NCBI RefSeq assembly: GCF_018398875.1
Contig: NZ_JAGWDK010000012.1
Coordinates: forward strand, 1-64,000
Length of the DNA stretch: 64,000 bases
Direction of reading: 5' to 3'
Source of the DNA: Bradyrhizobium sp. sGM-13
GTDB lineage: Bacteria; Pseudomonadota; Alphaproteobacteria; Rhizobiales; Xanthobacteraceae
Positions 17,311 to 26,323 of this stretch are shown piece after piece. The position numbers were made by a program, and so were the translations under genes. Every line of letters begins with the position of its first letter. The first letter of the stretch is position 1. A model generated the notes under the pieces. That model did not search any database and was not told where the DNA came from. It saw only the letters and a list, made by a program, of their open reading frames with translations.

Positions 17311-18224
17311 CCCGTCCTCAGCCTCGGATCAAGCAGCGCATTGAGGATGTCGGCCAGGAGCGTGAGACCGATATAGAACACGGCCAGCACCAGCACCACC
17401 GCCTGCACGACAGGGAAATCATTCTTGGCGATGCTCTCCCAGCCGAGATAGCCGACGCCATGTAGCGCGAACACCGTTTCGATGACGATCGAGCCGCCCA
17501 GCATGAAACCGAGCTGGACCGCGGCGATCGACACCACGGGGATGGCGGCGTTGCGCAGCGCGTGCTTGAAGATGATGCGCGCCCGCGACAGGCCCTTTGC
17601 ACGGGCGGTTCGGATGTAATCGGAGGCCATCGCCTCGATCATGCCGGAGCGCGTCAGCCGCGTCAGCGCCGGGATCGCGGTGAAGGCAAGCACGATGCCG
17701 GGCATCACGAAATGCTGCCAGGTGCCGGTGCCTGAGATGGGCAGGATGCCGAGCTGCAGGCCGAGCACGATCATCAGGATCAGCGCCAGCCAGAAGCTCG
17801 GCACTGCCTGCCCAACCATCGTGAACAGGGTGACGCCGCGGTCGATCCAGGTGTTTTCGCGCAGCGCCGCCAGGATGCCGAGCGGAAGCGAGATCAGCAA
17901 GGCGAGGCTTAAGCCCACCAGGCCGAGCGTCAGCGTGATCGGCAGGCGTTTCTGGATCAGGTTCGCCACGCTGTCCTTGAAGAAATAGCTCTGGCCGAAA
18001 TCACCGACCATGGCGCGGCCGGTCCAGGCGAAGAACTGGACATAGAGCGGGCGGTCGAGGCCGTAGGCCTTGCGCACGATTTCGACGTCGGCCTGCGTCG
18101 CCTGCGGACCCGCGATCGAAACCGCAAGGTCGCCGGACAGCCGCGTCAGCAGGAATGCAAGCGTCATGACGGTCAGCGCGACCAGCACACCGAGAGCAAG
18201 ACGCCGGGCAATCAGACGCAACAT
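17307..18224 (-). CDS. Peptide-type ABC transporter permease, DppB subunit
   Basis: 305 residues, first gene of the operon. N-terminal span MLRLIARRLALGVLVALTVM, then the DppB signature KAYGLDRPLYVQFFAW and GDFGQSYF, and about five more spans with the coupling motif IRTARAKGLSRARIIFKHALRNA. The operon order permease-permease-ATPase-ATPase-binding protein puts the binding protein last, unusual for the family, where it is more often first. Confidence 0.92.
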   Translation of the reverse strand: MLRLIARRLALGVLVALTVMTLAFLLTRLSGDLAVSIAGPQATQADVEIVRKAYGLDRPLYVQFFAWTGRAMVGDFGQSYFFKDSVANLIQKRLPITLTLGLVGLSLALLISLPLGILAALRENTWIDRGVTLFTMVGQAVPSFWLALILMIVLGLQLGILPISGTGTWQHFVMPGIVLAFTAIPALTRLTRSGMIEAMASDYIRTARAKGLSRARIIFKHALRNAAIPVVSIAAVQLGFMLGGSIVIETVFALHGVGYLGWESIAKNDFPVVQAVVLVLAVFYIGLTLLADILNALLDPRLRTG

Positions 18225-18690
18225 CTATCAGGACTCCACGACCGACCCGGGACGCGCACTCTCAGATCGGCCGCCATACAACAAAGCGAACGTAACGGTG
18301 TCATCAAACAGTTGTCCCTTGCAAGAGAGGCGGCGATATTTCGTGCAGGGTGTGCACGTCTTGGAGTATTGGCCTCATCTAAGATCGATTCGAGCCGCGC
18401 GGAGCCGCGGCTCGGTGCCGCGTTCCCGATCGAGGCGTTGAGAAATGTGGTGCGAGCGTTGCGCCCGTACACGCCATGGAGGCGAATGCAATGTGCATGC
18501 CATGGCGGGAGTTCTGACGTCCGATCGGGGCAATGCCTTCGCGCCCTAAAAAATCAAATGAATTCAAAGACTTTGCTTGGGAGCGGCGGCCGTCCCGGAG
18601 CAACTGGGGCACGAAGACCGGCGGCGAGCGATCAATGGCTCATCTCCTACTGCGCTTGATTGAGCAGCCGGATCAGCTCAGCCGGATCAC
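18225..18690. other. Intergenic region upstream of the transporter operon
   Basis: About 465 bases between the transporter operon start and the histidine-kinase stop, both on the minus strand. It should contain the operon promoter. No frame has a ribosome site or family resemblance, and I see no strong hairpin. Confidence 0.4.
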
Positions 18691-19779
18691 TCAACGTGCA
18701 AGGCCTTTGAACAATCCGATGCTCACGCGCATTCCCCTGCCGGGGGCGCTGTCGACATCGAAATCCGCTCTGGCGTTCTCCGTCAATGTGCTGAGCATGA
18801 GTGCTGAAAGCTTCCCGGGCATAGGCCACTTGGCGCCTTCAGCAAGTCCGTTTCCATCGTCTGCCACCACAACCCGATAGTAGTCGTCGCGCTCCTGCAG
18901 GCATCTGACTGTCAACGTGCCCGCTTCACGGCCATCAAAGGCGTACTTGAATGCATTCGTCAGCAGTTCATTGACGAGAAGTCCCACGGGCATCGCCACG
19001 TTGATTGAAATCGGAGCCTGGTCGGCTTTGAGGTCCAGTCTGACGCCGTCAAGACCGTGGGTACGCGTCACCGCGGACGCAATTTGCGTAAGATACTGGC
19101 CAAGGTCGATGGTTTGACCAAGACCGTCGCCGGAAAGTTCTCGGTAGAGAATGGCCAATGATTCGATGCGTCCAGCCAGACGATCCAGCGCCGCCCGGTC
19201 AGCGCTGTTTTGGTTGCGAATATCAAGGCGGATGAGGGCAGCGATCAGTTGCAGATTGTTCTTTACTCGATGCTGCAATTCCTTCAGCAAAAGATCCTTA
19301 TCGCGCAATTGCCGCTCAAATTCCTCACGTTGCGATTTTGCGCGCTCGGTGATGTCAATCAGCGCGACGATGCGATAGTCCTCCGTTCCGTCCTCGTTTT
19401 GAATCACGCCAGCAAATGCATCTACCAATAAGTGCTTCGGCTGCTCGCGCCGAAACGTCCCGATAAAGTCATCGCAATTGAGTAGCGACTTGGTGAAGGT
19501 GACATCAGGCTGTCCTTCGAGCGTGAACGACTCCAGGACCGACCAACCTCTTCCCTTGATTTCCGAGGCGGTTTGTCCCGTCAGCGCCTCGAAGGACTTG
19601 TTCGCAAAAATTATGCGCTGGTCTCCACTGATTATTTTGGAGATGACCACCGCGATCGGTAACCGATCGAGGAAGAGCCTGAATTCGTGGGAGTTAATCG
19701 CTTCTGTGATATCGAGCGCATCGAACAGATCATTGACCTGCTGCGAAGCAGACGCGGAACCCTGTTCTGGGTCACCCAT
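18691..19779 (-). CDS. PAS-domain sensor histidine kinase, HisKA_2 type
   Basis: 362 residues, no membrane segment, so cytoplasmic. A PAS domain covers about 33-147 (LPIAVVISKI, IIFANKSFEALTG, then the PAC-like DITERAK). The phosphoacceptor motif LLLKELQHRVKNNLQ has His at about 170, as in HisKA_2/HWE-related kinases of the general stress response. The ATPase domain shows PVGLLVNELLTNAFKYAF (N-box), VVADDGNGL (G1) and SAPGRGMRVSI. Start chosen at the ATG after ACAGGTAAA. No response regulator is adjacent, so the partner is elsewhere. Confidence 0.88.
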   Translation of the reverse strand: MGDPEQGSASASQQVNDLFDALDITEAINSHEFRLFLDRLPIAVVISKIISGDQRIIFANKSFEALTGQTASEIKGRGWSVLESFTLEGQPDVTFTKSLLNCDDFIGTFRREQPKHLLVDAFAGVIQNEDGTEDYRIVALIDITERAKSQREEFERQLRDKDLLLKELQHRVKNNLQLIAALIRLDIRNQNSADRAALDRLAGRIESLAILYRELSGDGLGQTIDLGQYLTQIASAVTRTHGLDGVRLDLKADQAPISINVAMPVGLLVNELLTNAFKYAFDGREAGTLTVRCLQERDDYYRVVVADDGNGLAEGAKWPMPGKLSALMLSTLTENARADFDVDSAPGRGMRVSIGLFKGLAR

Positions 19780-20046
19780 TTTACCTGTCCTGGTTGCCGG
19801 GCGGGATTTGCTCCTGTCCCGCAATCCATGCAGGACGTACGTGGAGAATAATAAGGTTCTGGCGCATCCTTACCAGTCAAATCCCGCGCGGCGGCGCGCG
19901 ACTGCGCCTTGGGGCCAGGGGAAACGTCGTGGAAAGGTCGTGGGCTGAAGCTGCTTCGGGGCGATATTTGTCTCCGACATCGAGATAGTTCTCGGTTCCC
20001 GGACCGCCGCGGTCGAAGCGACTGGAGCCGCGGACCATGCAAATCC

Positions 20047-20235
20047 CTACCGACGTCCCGCCGCCGCGGTGCCGAGCGGCAAAACCGCGAGTGATGACGG
20101 CTTAACCGGCGTTTGCTCCTGTGTCGGAGGACGCAGCAGCGCTGCCGATTCCCTCGTGCCGTAGACAAGCATCGTCGCCGACCCGATGAGCAACATCAGG
20201 GCTGAGACGATAACGGCGAGGAAGATCCGCTCCAT
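20047..20235 (-). CDS. Small membrane-anchored hypothetical protein, 62 aa
   Basis: One N-terminal hydrophobic segment (IFLAVIVSALMLLIGSATML) followed by a Pro/Thr-rich tail. The ribosome site is weak. It could be a single-span membrane protein or a false frame; composition and the hydrophobic start favour a real gene. Confidence 0.4.
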   Translation of the reverse strand: MERIFLAVIVSALMLLIGSATMLVYGTRESAALLRPPTQEQTPVKPSSLAVLPLGTAAAGRR

Positions 20236-20404
20236 GAACGGTCAATGAACGGCCGCGCCGTTTGTTCCATCATACTTGGGTATGGCAGCCAAGCCAGGTT
20301 TTCTTGCGCCGGCCGGCAAATAGAGAGGGACTATAGCAAGATCTCTCAGCCGTCCAAAATCTCTGCTGCAGCTCGAGAGCAACGTGAGCCGAGAGTCGGT
20401 TGTC

Positions 20405-21649
20405 TCAAATGTAGCGAGCCGGCGCAAACGGGGCGACATCGTAAGGCGTGGGCGCGCCGGCAATCATGGCGGCGATGGCGGCGCCGGTTGCGGGACCGGT
20501 CGTGAAGCCGATGTGCTGGTTGCCAAAGGCAAGCCACAGGCCGGCATGCCGAGGCGCTGGTCCGATCATCGGCAGGCTGTCGGGCAGCGTCGGCCGTGAG
20601 CCGCGCCATGCGTCGCCGACGGCATCGCCAAATTCGACCACGCCACGCGCGAGCGGAACGACTTTGTCAAGCTGGGCGAACGAGGACGGCGCATCGCGAT
20701 CGGTCAGTTCGACGCCCGAGGTGACGCGGATGCCCTGCTCCATCGGGGTCATGATGAAGCCGCCGTCGATGTCATAGATCGGACGCCGCAAGGAGCGCGC
20801 CGGGTTCGACTTGAATTCGCGGTGGTAGCCGCGCTCAAAGGCGAGTGGCACGCGATAGCCGAGCGGCCGCAACATCTCCGCAGACCAGGGTCCCAGCGCG
20901 GCCACCACATGCCGCGCCGAAATCTCGCCATCGGCCAGCATCACGCGCCAGCCATTGCCGTCGAGTACGATCGCCTTGATATCCGCCTGCCTCACCTGGC
21001 CGCCAGCGTGCGCGAACATCCGCGCATAGGCCTTGACCACCTCGCCTGGCGAGTCGACCGAGGCTGTCCGGGTGTGCAGCAGGCCCACTTTATAAACGGG
21101 CACAATATCCGGCTCGAGCGCGGAGATGGCCTGGCGGTCGAGCCATTCGCTGGCGATGCCGTATTCGGCCAGCATGGCCTGCTCCTGCTTCGCCGCGAGA
21201 ACCGCATCGCTGCGCCACGCCCTGAGCCAGCCGGTCTCGCGAATGCGATGTCGCGCACCCGCTTGCACGATCCATTCTCGATGCAGTTTAGCCGATGCAC
21301 CGATCAAGCCATGCAGCGCTGTCGCGCGCGGCCCAAGTCGCGACACGGCCGAATTGGCCAAAAAGCGCGCGACCCAGCCCGCGTTCTTCACCGCCCAAAG
21401 CGGATTCCAACGCAATGCCGCATGGCGGTTGGTCAGGTATTTCGGCAGCGACGTCCACAGCGATGGATTGTTGAGCGGCGTGATCGAGCCGCTGCTGATG
21501 ATGCCGGCATTGCCGTATGAGGTCTCGCTGCCCGGCTCGCGCCGATCGACGAGTACGACCGACATTCCGCGCTGCCGCGCGGCAAACGCCGTCGATACCC
21601 CGACGATACCCGCGCCGAGCACCACAACATCCGCTTTATCTTCCGGCAT
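20405..21649 (-). CDS. FAD-dependent D-amino-acid dehydrogenase-like oxidoreductase
   Basis: 414 residues. The N-terminal Rossmann motif VVVLGAGIVGVSTAFAARQRG, Glu/Asp-type ribose contact (VLVDRREPG), and the SYGNAGIISSGS segment are typical of DadA-type DAO-fold enzymes. The C-terminus (MIGPAPRHAGLWLAFGNQHIGFTTGPATG) closes the FAD site. It oxidises an amine, probably a D-amino acid, with electrons passed to the membrane chain; the substrate is unproven. A GTG five codons upstream is an alternative start. Divergent from the type I secretion locus. Confidence 0.85.
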   Translation of the reverse strand: MPEDKADVVVLGAGIVGVSTAFAARQRGMSVVLVDRREPGSETSYGNAGIISSGSITPLNNPSLWTSLPKYLTNRHAALRWNPLWAVKNAGWVARFLANSAVSRLGPRATALHGLIGASAKLHREWIVQAGARHRIRETGWLRAWRSDAVLAAKQEQAMLAEYGIASEWLDRQAISALEPDIVPVYKVGLLHTRTASVDSPGEVVKAYARMFAHAGGQVRQADIKAIVLDGNGWRVMLADGEISARHVVAALGPWSAEMLRPLGYRVPLAFERGYHREFKSNPARSLRRPIYDIDGGFIMTPMEQGIRVTSGVELTDRDAPSSFAQLDKVVPLARGVVEFGDAVGDAWRGSRPTLPDSLPMIGPAPRHAGLWLAFGNQHIGFTTGPATGAAIAAMIAGAPTPYDVAPFAPARYI

Positions 21650-21858
21650 CGACTTTCCAAACACCTTCCCAAGGAGATCTTACAAAGCAGACTTCACATC
21701 ATGCTCGGACCACCGCCGACCGGCAACAGCGGAAAGTTCCCTTCCCAACAAATCATCACCAAAACGCCGCATGTGAGTCCGCAACCTTTCTGACGCCCGT
21801 GGCTTCTTGCCCCGCGACGTTCGTCGCATTCCAGCCAACCTTCATAGGAGTTGACTAT

Positions 21859-22149
21859 ATGGCTGCACTACTCGGAAACCTGCTTGGTACCGTCGATGGC
21901 CTGCTCGGGACCGCCACCGGTGTACTTGGCGGCGCAAGCGCCAGCGGTAGCGCTTCTGCCAGCGCCAGCGGCACGGCGGACTTGTCGAACACGCTCGATC
22001 TCGGCGCAGTAGTTGAGACGAACCCGAGCATCGACCTCTCGGCAGGGCTCAACGGTGTCGACGCCTCGGTTTCCGCACCTACTCTGATCGGCGCCAGCGC
22101 CGATGTCGGCCATCTCGATGTCGGCGGCCTGCTCCACGGCCTCGCCTAA
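21859..22149 (+). CDS. Low-complexity Gly/Ala/Ser protein, candidate type I secretion cargo
   Basis: 96 residues from an ATG after TAGGAG. Residues 1-25 repeat a short unit (LLGNLLGTVDGLLGTATGVL), followed by an Ala/Ser/Gly tract (GGASASGSASASASGTA) and a region rich in small residues ending GGLLHGLA. There are no cysteines, charged residues are few, and no Sec signal or RTX nonapeptide is present. A similar Gly-Thr-Val unit occurs in the 308-residue protein after the HlyD gene. Position just before an ABC exporter suggests it is exported; that is inference. Confidence 0.65.
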   Translation: MAALLGNLLGTVDGLLGTATGVLGGASASGSASASASGTADLSNTLDLGAVVETNPSIDLSAGLNGVDASVSAPTLIGASADVGHLDVGGLLHGLA

Positions 22150-22258
22150 CTCCAGTTGAGTTCGGACATTTCAAAACCGCGCGGCGTGGGGAGCGCATCC
22201 CCACGCCACGTCTCCAACAATAATATGCACTGCACGAGTAGATCGCGCAGCGCCAAGT

Positions 22259-22303
22259 CAACTCGCTTCATGCCAACTCGCTTCACGTCAACTCGCTTAA
22301 GGT
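22259..22303 (+). repeat. Three tandem 15-bp repeats upstream of the exporter gene
   Basis: CAACTCGCTT begins at 22259, 22274 and 22289, exactly 15 bases apart; the remaining five bases vary (CATGC, CACGT, AAGGT). The last unit includes the AAGGT that probably serves as the ribosome site for the gene at 22313. Confidence 0.8.
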
Positions 22304-22312
22304 GATTGCCGA

Positions 22313-24046
22313 ATGCCTACGGGCATGCTGACCGCCCTTGACGACTCCGTCGCGCCGGCGCGACGGATCGATGACGTTCGCCAGGCGCTGGTCGCGCTAT
22401 GGCCGCAATTCCTCTGGGCCGGGCTGTTCTCCAGCGCCATCAACCTGCTCTATCTGAGTTCGCCGCTCTACTTGATGCAGGTCTATAACCGCGTGCTGCT
22501 CAACGAGAATGTCTCCACGCTCGTCCTCCTCACCCTGATCCTGGCGATCGCACTGCTCACCATGGCGGCGCTGGACGCGGTGCGCTCGTACATCCTGATC
22601 CGCTGCGGCATCCGCCTCGACATGGAATTGTCGGCACGCGTGTTCGAGGCGCTGGTGGTGCGCTCAGCGCAGCGCGGCGCATCGCGCGGCGCGCAGCAAT
22701 TGCGCAATCTCGATCAGTTCCGCACCTTCGTGACCGGCCCCGGCATCTATTTCGCGTTCGACCTGCCGTGGATCCCGATCTATCTGATGCTGCTGTTCTT
22801 CATCCATCCGCTGCTGGGCATCGTCGCGACCATTGGCGCGGTTCTCCTGCTTGGCCTCGCCGGTCTCAACGAGGTGATGACCCGCGAGCCGATGAAGGAA
22901 GCCGAGGCCGCCGGCAACCAGTCCTACGTGTTCACCGAAAACATCCTGCGCCACGCCGACGTGATCCGCGCGATGGGCATGCAGCCGGCGGTGGAGCGCA
23001 ACTGGCAGAGCCAGCGCTCGTCGATGCTGGTGCAGCAGGCGCTTGCCAGCGACAAGAACGCGGTAATGACCTCCTCCATCCGCTTTTTCCGCTTGCTGTT
23101 GCAATCACTGATGCTCGGCACCGGCGCCTGGCTCGCCATCGACCACGCGATCACGCCGGCAACCATCTTCGCCGCAAGCATCGTGATGGGCCGGGCGCTG
23201 GTCCCGGTGGAACAGGCGGTCGGCACCTGGAAGCAGTTCATCGGCGCGCGCGAGGCCTATGCGGAAGTGCGCGAGCTGCTCGGCGAGATCGACCTGACGC
23301 CGCCGCACACCATCGTGCCACGGGCGCGCAACACCATCGAGGTCCGCGAACTGCGCTGCCTGCTGCCAGCGCGCAAGGAGCCCGTCATCAGAGACCTGAC
23401 GTTCGAGCTTGGCGGCGGCCAGGCGCTCGGCATCGTCGGCCCGAGCGGCTCCGGCAAGAGCACACTGGCTCGCCTTCTGGTGGGCGCCATGCTACCTGCC
23501 GATGGACGGTTGCGTTTCGGCGGGCTCGACTACAGCCATTGGGACCCGCTCGAATTCGGCCGCCATGTCGGCTATTTGCCGCAGGACGTCGGCCTGTTCG
23601 CCGGCACCGTGCGCGAGAACATCGCCCGTTTCGGCGACGCATCGACGGACGAGATCATCGACGCCGCCAAGCGCGCCGGCATTCATGAGATGGTGCTCGA
23701 CCTGCCGAAGCAATACGATACCCGACTGGGTCCCGGCGGCGTCGGCCTGTCCGGCGGCCAGCGCCAGCGTCTGGCGCTGGCGCGCGCACTGCTCGGCCGC
23801 CCGCCGCTGCTCGTACTCGACGAGCCCAACGCCAATCTCGATGCCCCCGGCGAAGAGGCGCTGAAGGTGGCGCTACTGCAGGCCAAGAGCGAGGGTGCCA
23901 CCATCATCGTGATCACCCACCGCACTACCATCCTCGATATCGTCGACGTCATGATGGTGCTGCGGGGCGGCATGCTCGACATGCTGGGTCCGCCGGGCGA
24001 GGTCTACCACGCGCTCCAGCAGGCCGCCGCGGGGCGCGCGTCATGA
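22313..24046 (+). CDS. Type I secretion ABC exporter (permease-ATPase fusion, PrtD type)
   Basis: 577 residues. A membrane domain of about six spans (30-310; FLWAGLFSSAINLLYLSSPLYLMQVYNRVL is the PrtD-type opening) is fused to an ATPase: Walker A GPSGSGKST, signature LSGGQRQR, Walker B LLVLDEPNANLD, H-loop ITHRTT. No C39 peptidase domain precedes it, so cargo is not of the double-glycine type. AAGGT precedes the ATG. Overlaps the HlyD gene by four bases. The outer-membrane TolC partner is not in the window. Confidence 0.93.
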   Translation: MPTGMLTALDDSVAPARRIDDVRQALVALWPQFLWAGLFSSAINLLYLSSPLYLMQVYNRVLLNENVSTLVLLTLILAIALLTMAALDAVRSYILIRCGIRLDMELSARVFEALVVRSAQRGASRGAQQLRNLDQFRTFVTGPGIYFAFDLPWIPIYLMLLFFIHPLLGIVATIGAVLLLGLAGLNEVMTREPMKEAEAAGNQSYVFTENILRHADVIRAMGMQPAVERNWQSQRSSMLVQQALASDKNAVMTSSIRFFRLLLQSLMLGTGAWLAIDHAITPATIFAASIVMGRALVPVEQAVGTWKQFIGAREAYAEVRELLGEIDLTPPHTIVPRARNTIEVRELRCLLPARKEPVIRDLTFELGGGQALGIVGPSGSGKSTLARLLVGAMLPADGRLRFGGLDYSHWDPLEFGRHVGYLPQDVGLFAGTVRENIARFGDASTDEIIDAAKRAGIHEMVLDLPKQYDTRLGPGGVGLSGGQRQRLALARALLGRPPLLVLDEPNANLDAPGEEALKVALLQAKSEGATIIVITHRTTILDIVDVMMVLRGGMLDMLGPPGEVYHALQQAAAGRAS

Positions 24047-25371
24047 CGGCGATCGGCGACGGCTTCGCCCCGATGCGCGACCGTGCGCGCTACGCACGCC
24101 CCTCGCGACCGGCGCTGCTGGGTGCCGGCGTGGTGGCGGCGTTCCTTGCCGCGATGACGATGTGGGGAACGCTCGCGCCGATCTCCGGCGCAGCGATTGC
24201 CAGCGGCAACCTCCAAGTCGAGGGGCGGCGGCAGAGCGTGCAGCACCCCTATGGCGGCGTCGTGCGCCAGCTCACCGTGCGCGACGGCGCGCGCGTCGAA
24301 AAAGGTCAGCTCCTGATCCGGCTCGACGACAGCGACCCGCGCGCCAAGCTCGACGTGCTCGCGGCCGATCGCGACGCTGCGCTCGCCGCGCGCGCACGGC
24401 TGGTCGCCGAACGCGACCGAAAAGATGCGCCGGAGTTCGACGAACATCTCCGCGCGCGCAGCGAACTATCCGCGGCGCGCCAGGCCATGGCCAACGAGAC
24501 CGCGATGATGGCGGCGCGAAAGCACCAGTTCGCCGCCGAGACGGCGGTACTGCGCGGCAAGATCAAGGAACTCGAAGCGCAGATCGCGGGCACGCAGGCA
24601 CAGCTTGCCGGCACCGAGAAACAGCGGGAACTGCTGACCGACGAGATGAACGGCGCGCAGCATCTGTTCGCGCAAGGCTATACGCCAAAGACCCGCATCC
24701 TTGCTTTGCAGCGCGAGGACGCCCGGCTGAAGGCCGATATTGGCGCGCAGCAGGCCAGCATCGCCGGCATGCAGCAGCAGATCGCGCAGAATGACCTCGA
24801 GATCGCCAGGGTGGAACGCGCGCGGATGAGCGAGATCACCGACCAGTTGCGCACGACCGAAAACAAGCTCGCGGAACTGACGCCCAAGATCGACGCCGCC
24901 ACGGACGTGTTGGTCCGCACGCGGATCACGGCGCCGGCGACCGGCTCGGTGGTCGGCCTCGACGTCTTTACCGAGGGCGGCGTAATCCAGCCCGGCGCGC
25001 GGCTGATGGACATCGTGCCCACCGACAATCCGCTGATCGCCGCCGCAAAACTGAAACTCTCTGATATCAACGACGTCGCCGTCGGCCACCGTGCCGAGGT
25101 GCAACTCACCGGCGTCAACTATATCGAGCGTCCCCGGCTCTACGGCACCGTGCACACGGTGTCCGCCGACCGCCTGACCGACGACAAATCCGGGCAGGGC
25201 TATTACGCCGTTGAGGTCGCGCTCGATCCCGACGACGTCAAGAAGTCGCGCATCGACCTGCAGGCTGGCATGCCGGCCGAGGTGATCGTGCCGACGCGTC
25301 CGCGCACCCTGTTCGAATATCTGCTCGGTCCGCTGCGCGACGAGATCACCCGTGCGTTTCGCGAGCGCTGA
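24043..25371 (+). CDS. HlyD-family type I secretion periplasmic adaptor
   Basis: 442 residues. A short cytoplasmic N-terminus and one membrane span (LLGAGVVAAFLAAMTMWG, about 26-45) precede the lipoyl half-motif GGVVRQLTVRDGARVEKGQLL, a long coiled coil (about 100-285) and the second lipoyl half (ITAPATGSVVGL). The C-terminal beta-barrel ends with ADRLTDDKSGQGYY and AGMPAEVIVPTRPRTLFEYL, the HlyD/PrtE signature. The start overlaps the ABC gene stop (ATGA). It links the exporter to an outer-membrane channel. Confidence 0.93.
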   Translation: MTAIGDGFAPMRDRARYARPSRPALLGAGVVAAFLAAMTMWGTLAPISGAAIASGNLQVEGRRQSVQHPYGGVVRQLTVRDGARVEKGQLLIRLDDSDPRAKLDVLAADRDAALAARARLVAERDRKDAPEFDEHLRARSELSAARQAMANETAMMAARKHQFAAETAVLRGKIKELEAQIAGTQAQLAGTEKQRELLTDEMNGAQHLFAQGYTPKTRILALQREDARLKADIGAQQASIAGMQQQIAQNDLEIARVERARMSEITDQLRTTENKLAELTPKIDAATDVLVRTRITAPATGSVVGLDVFTEGGVIQPGARLMDIVPTDNPLIAAAKLKLSDINDVAVGHRAEVQLTGVNYIERPRLYGTVHTVSADRLTDDKSGQGYYAVEVALDPDDVKKSRIDLQAGMPAEVIVPTRPRTLFEYLLGPLRDEITRAFRER

Positions 25372-25384
25372 GGAGGAGATGGCC

Positions 25385-26311
25385 ATGGCCGACGCCGTCA
25401 AGAACGCCCGCCGCTCCGATGAAGCTGAGCGTAGCCGTCATCTCGCGGCAACCGAATCGGTTGCCTTCGCCACCATGCTGCTCGGCCTGCTCAACGATGC
25501 CGACACCGCGCTGCACCGCCTGGAGCACGAGGGGGAAGCCCGCGCGGCGCAGCCGGCTGCCCTGCACCCGCCTCCGGCAGCGATCGTCCCGGCCGCGCTG
25601 CAGCCGGCCTATCCCACACTCGGCCATGACGACCAGCATGCCGGCACGATCGAACCTCCGGCAGCCGAGCTTTCGCCTGCGGTCCACGCCGACGCCACAG
25701 CAACGGACACGCCGCAAGATACGACCGCGATGCTCGCCGAAGCTCCATCAGGCGACGTGCTCGCCACGCAGGCTTTTACATCGGCGTCCGTGCTATCGAG
25801 CTTCAGAGCAGCTCTGGATCACGCGCCATCGGCAGGCACAGGCAGCGCGCCGTCGGGCAGCAGCATTGCGCCACCATCATTTGATCTTGGCGCGTCCGTT
25901 CACAACCTTGCAGACAGCCTCACCGGGGTCGTCGACATCGCGCTTGCAACGGTATCGAGTACGATCACAAGCGTGAGTGCCACCGTAGGGCAACTGACGG
26001 CGACCGTGACCGGCACTGCAAGCCATCTCCTCGACGGCTTGGTCGGCACGGTGACCGGCCTGATCCATGACGCACCGGCCCCCAGCCTGCTCGAACCGCT
26101 GACGACGAATCTTTCCGAACTGACATCCAGCACGGCGGATTTCTCCGGCGCCGCGCAGCACGACATACCGCTGCTCGACACCGCGGGCGCGATACCGACG
26201 TCGCTGCTGCACCCGATCCCGCTGCAGCTCGGCTTTCTGGGCCAGCCGACGATGGATGGCCATGAGCCGCATGACGGCGCATTCTCGGCGCTAGGGGTGC
26301 ATCACTTCTGA
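25385..26311 (+). CDS. Hypothetical low-complexity protein, candidate type I secretion cargo
   Basis: 308 residues from the second of two close ATGs, eight bases after AGGAGG. Residues 1-45 are charged and helical (DEAERSRHLAATESVAFATMLLGLL); 50-165 are Ala/Pro-rich and disordered; 170-250 is a Val/Thr/Ser/Gly-rich segment (LTGVVDIALATVSSTITSV, LLDGLVGTVTGLI) resembling the start of the 96-residue protein before the exporter. No signal peptide, no cysteine, no RTX repeat. It is the last gene of the secretion operon, so cargo or an accessory factor is plausible; no family is recognised. Confidence 0.75.
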   Translation: MADAVKNARRSDEAERSRHLAATESVAFATMLLGLLNDADTALHRLEHEGEARAAQPAALHPPPAAIVPAALQPAYPTLGHDDQHAGTIEPPAAELSPAVHADATATDTPQDTTAMLAEAPSGDVLATQAFTSASVLSSFRAALDHAPSAGTGSAPSGSSIAPPSFDLGASVHNLADSLTGVVDIALATVSSTITSVSATVGQLTATVTGTASHLLDGLVGTVTGLIHDAPAPSLLEPLTTNLSELTSSTADFSGAAQHDIPLLDTAGAIPTSLLHPIPLQLGFLGQPTMDGHEPHDGAFSALGVHHF

Positions 26312-26323
26312 GAGGCCCGCCTT

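Noticed and set aside
21859..26311. RTX toxin or adhesin locus
   Set aside because: No GGxGxDxUx nonapeptide repeats occur in either flanking protein; only the exporter pair matches that class of system.
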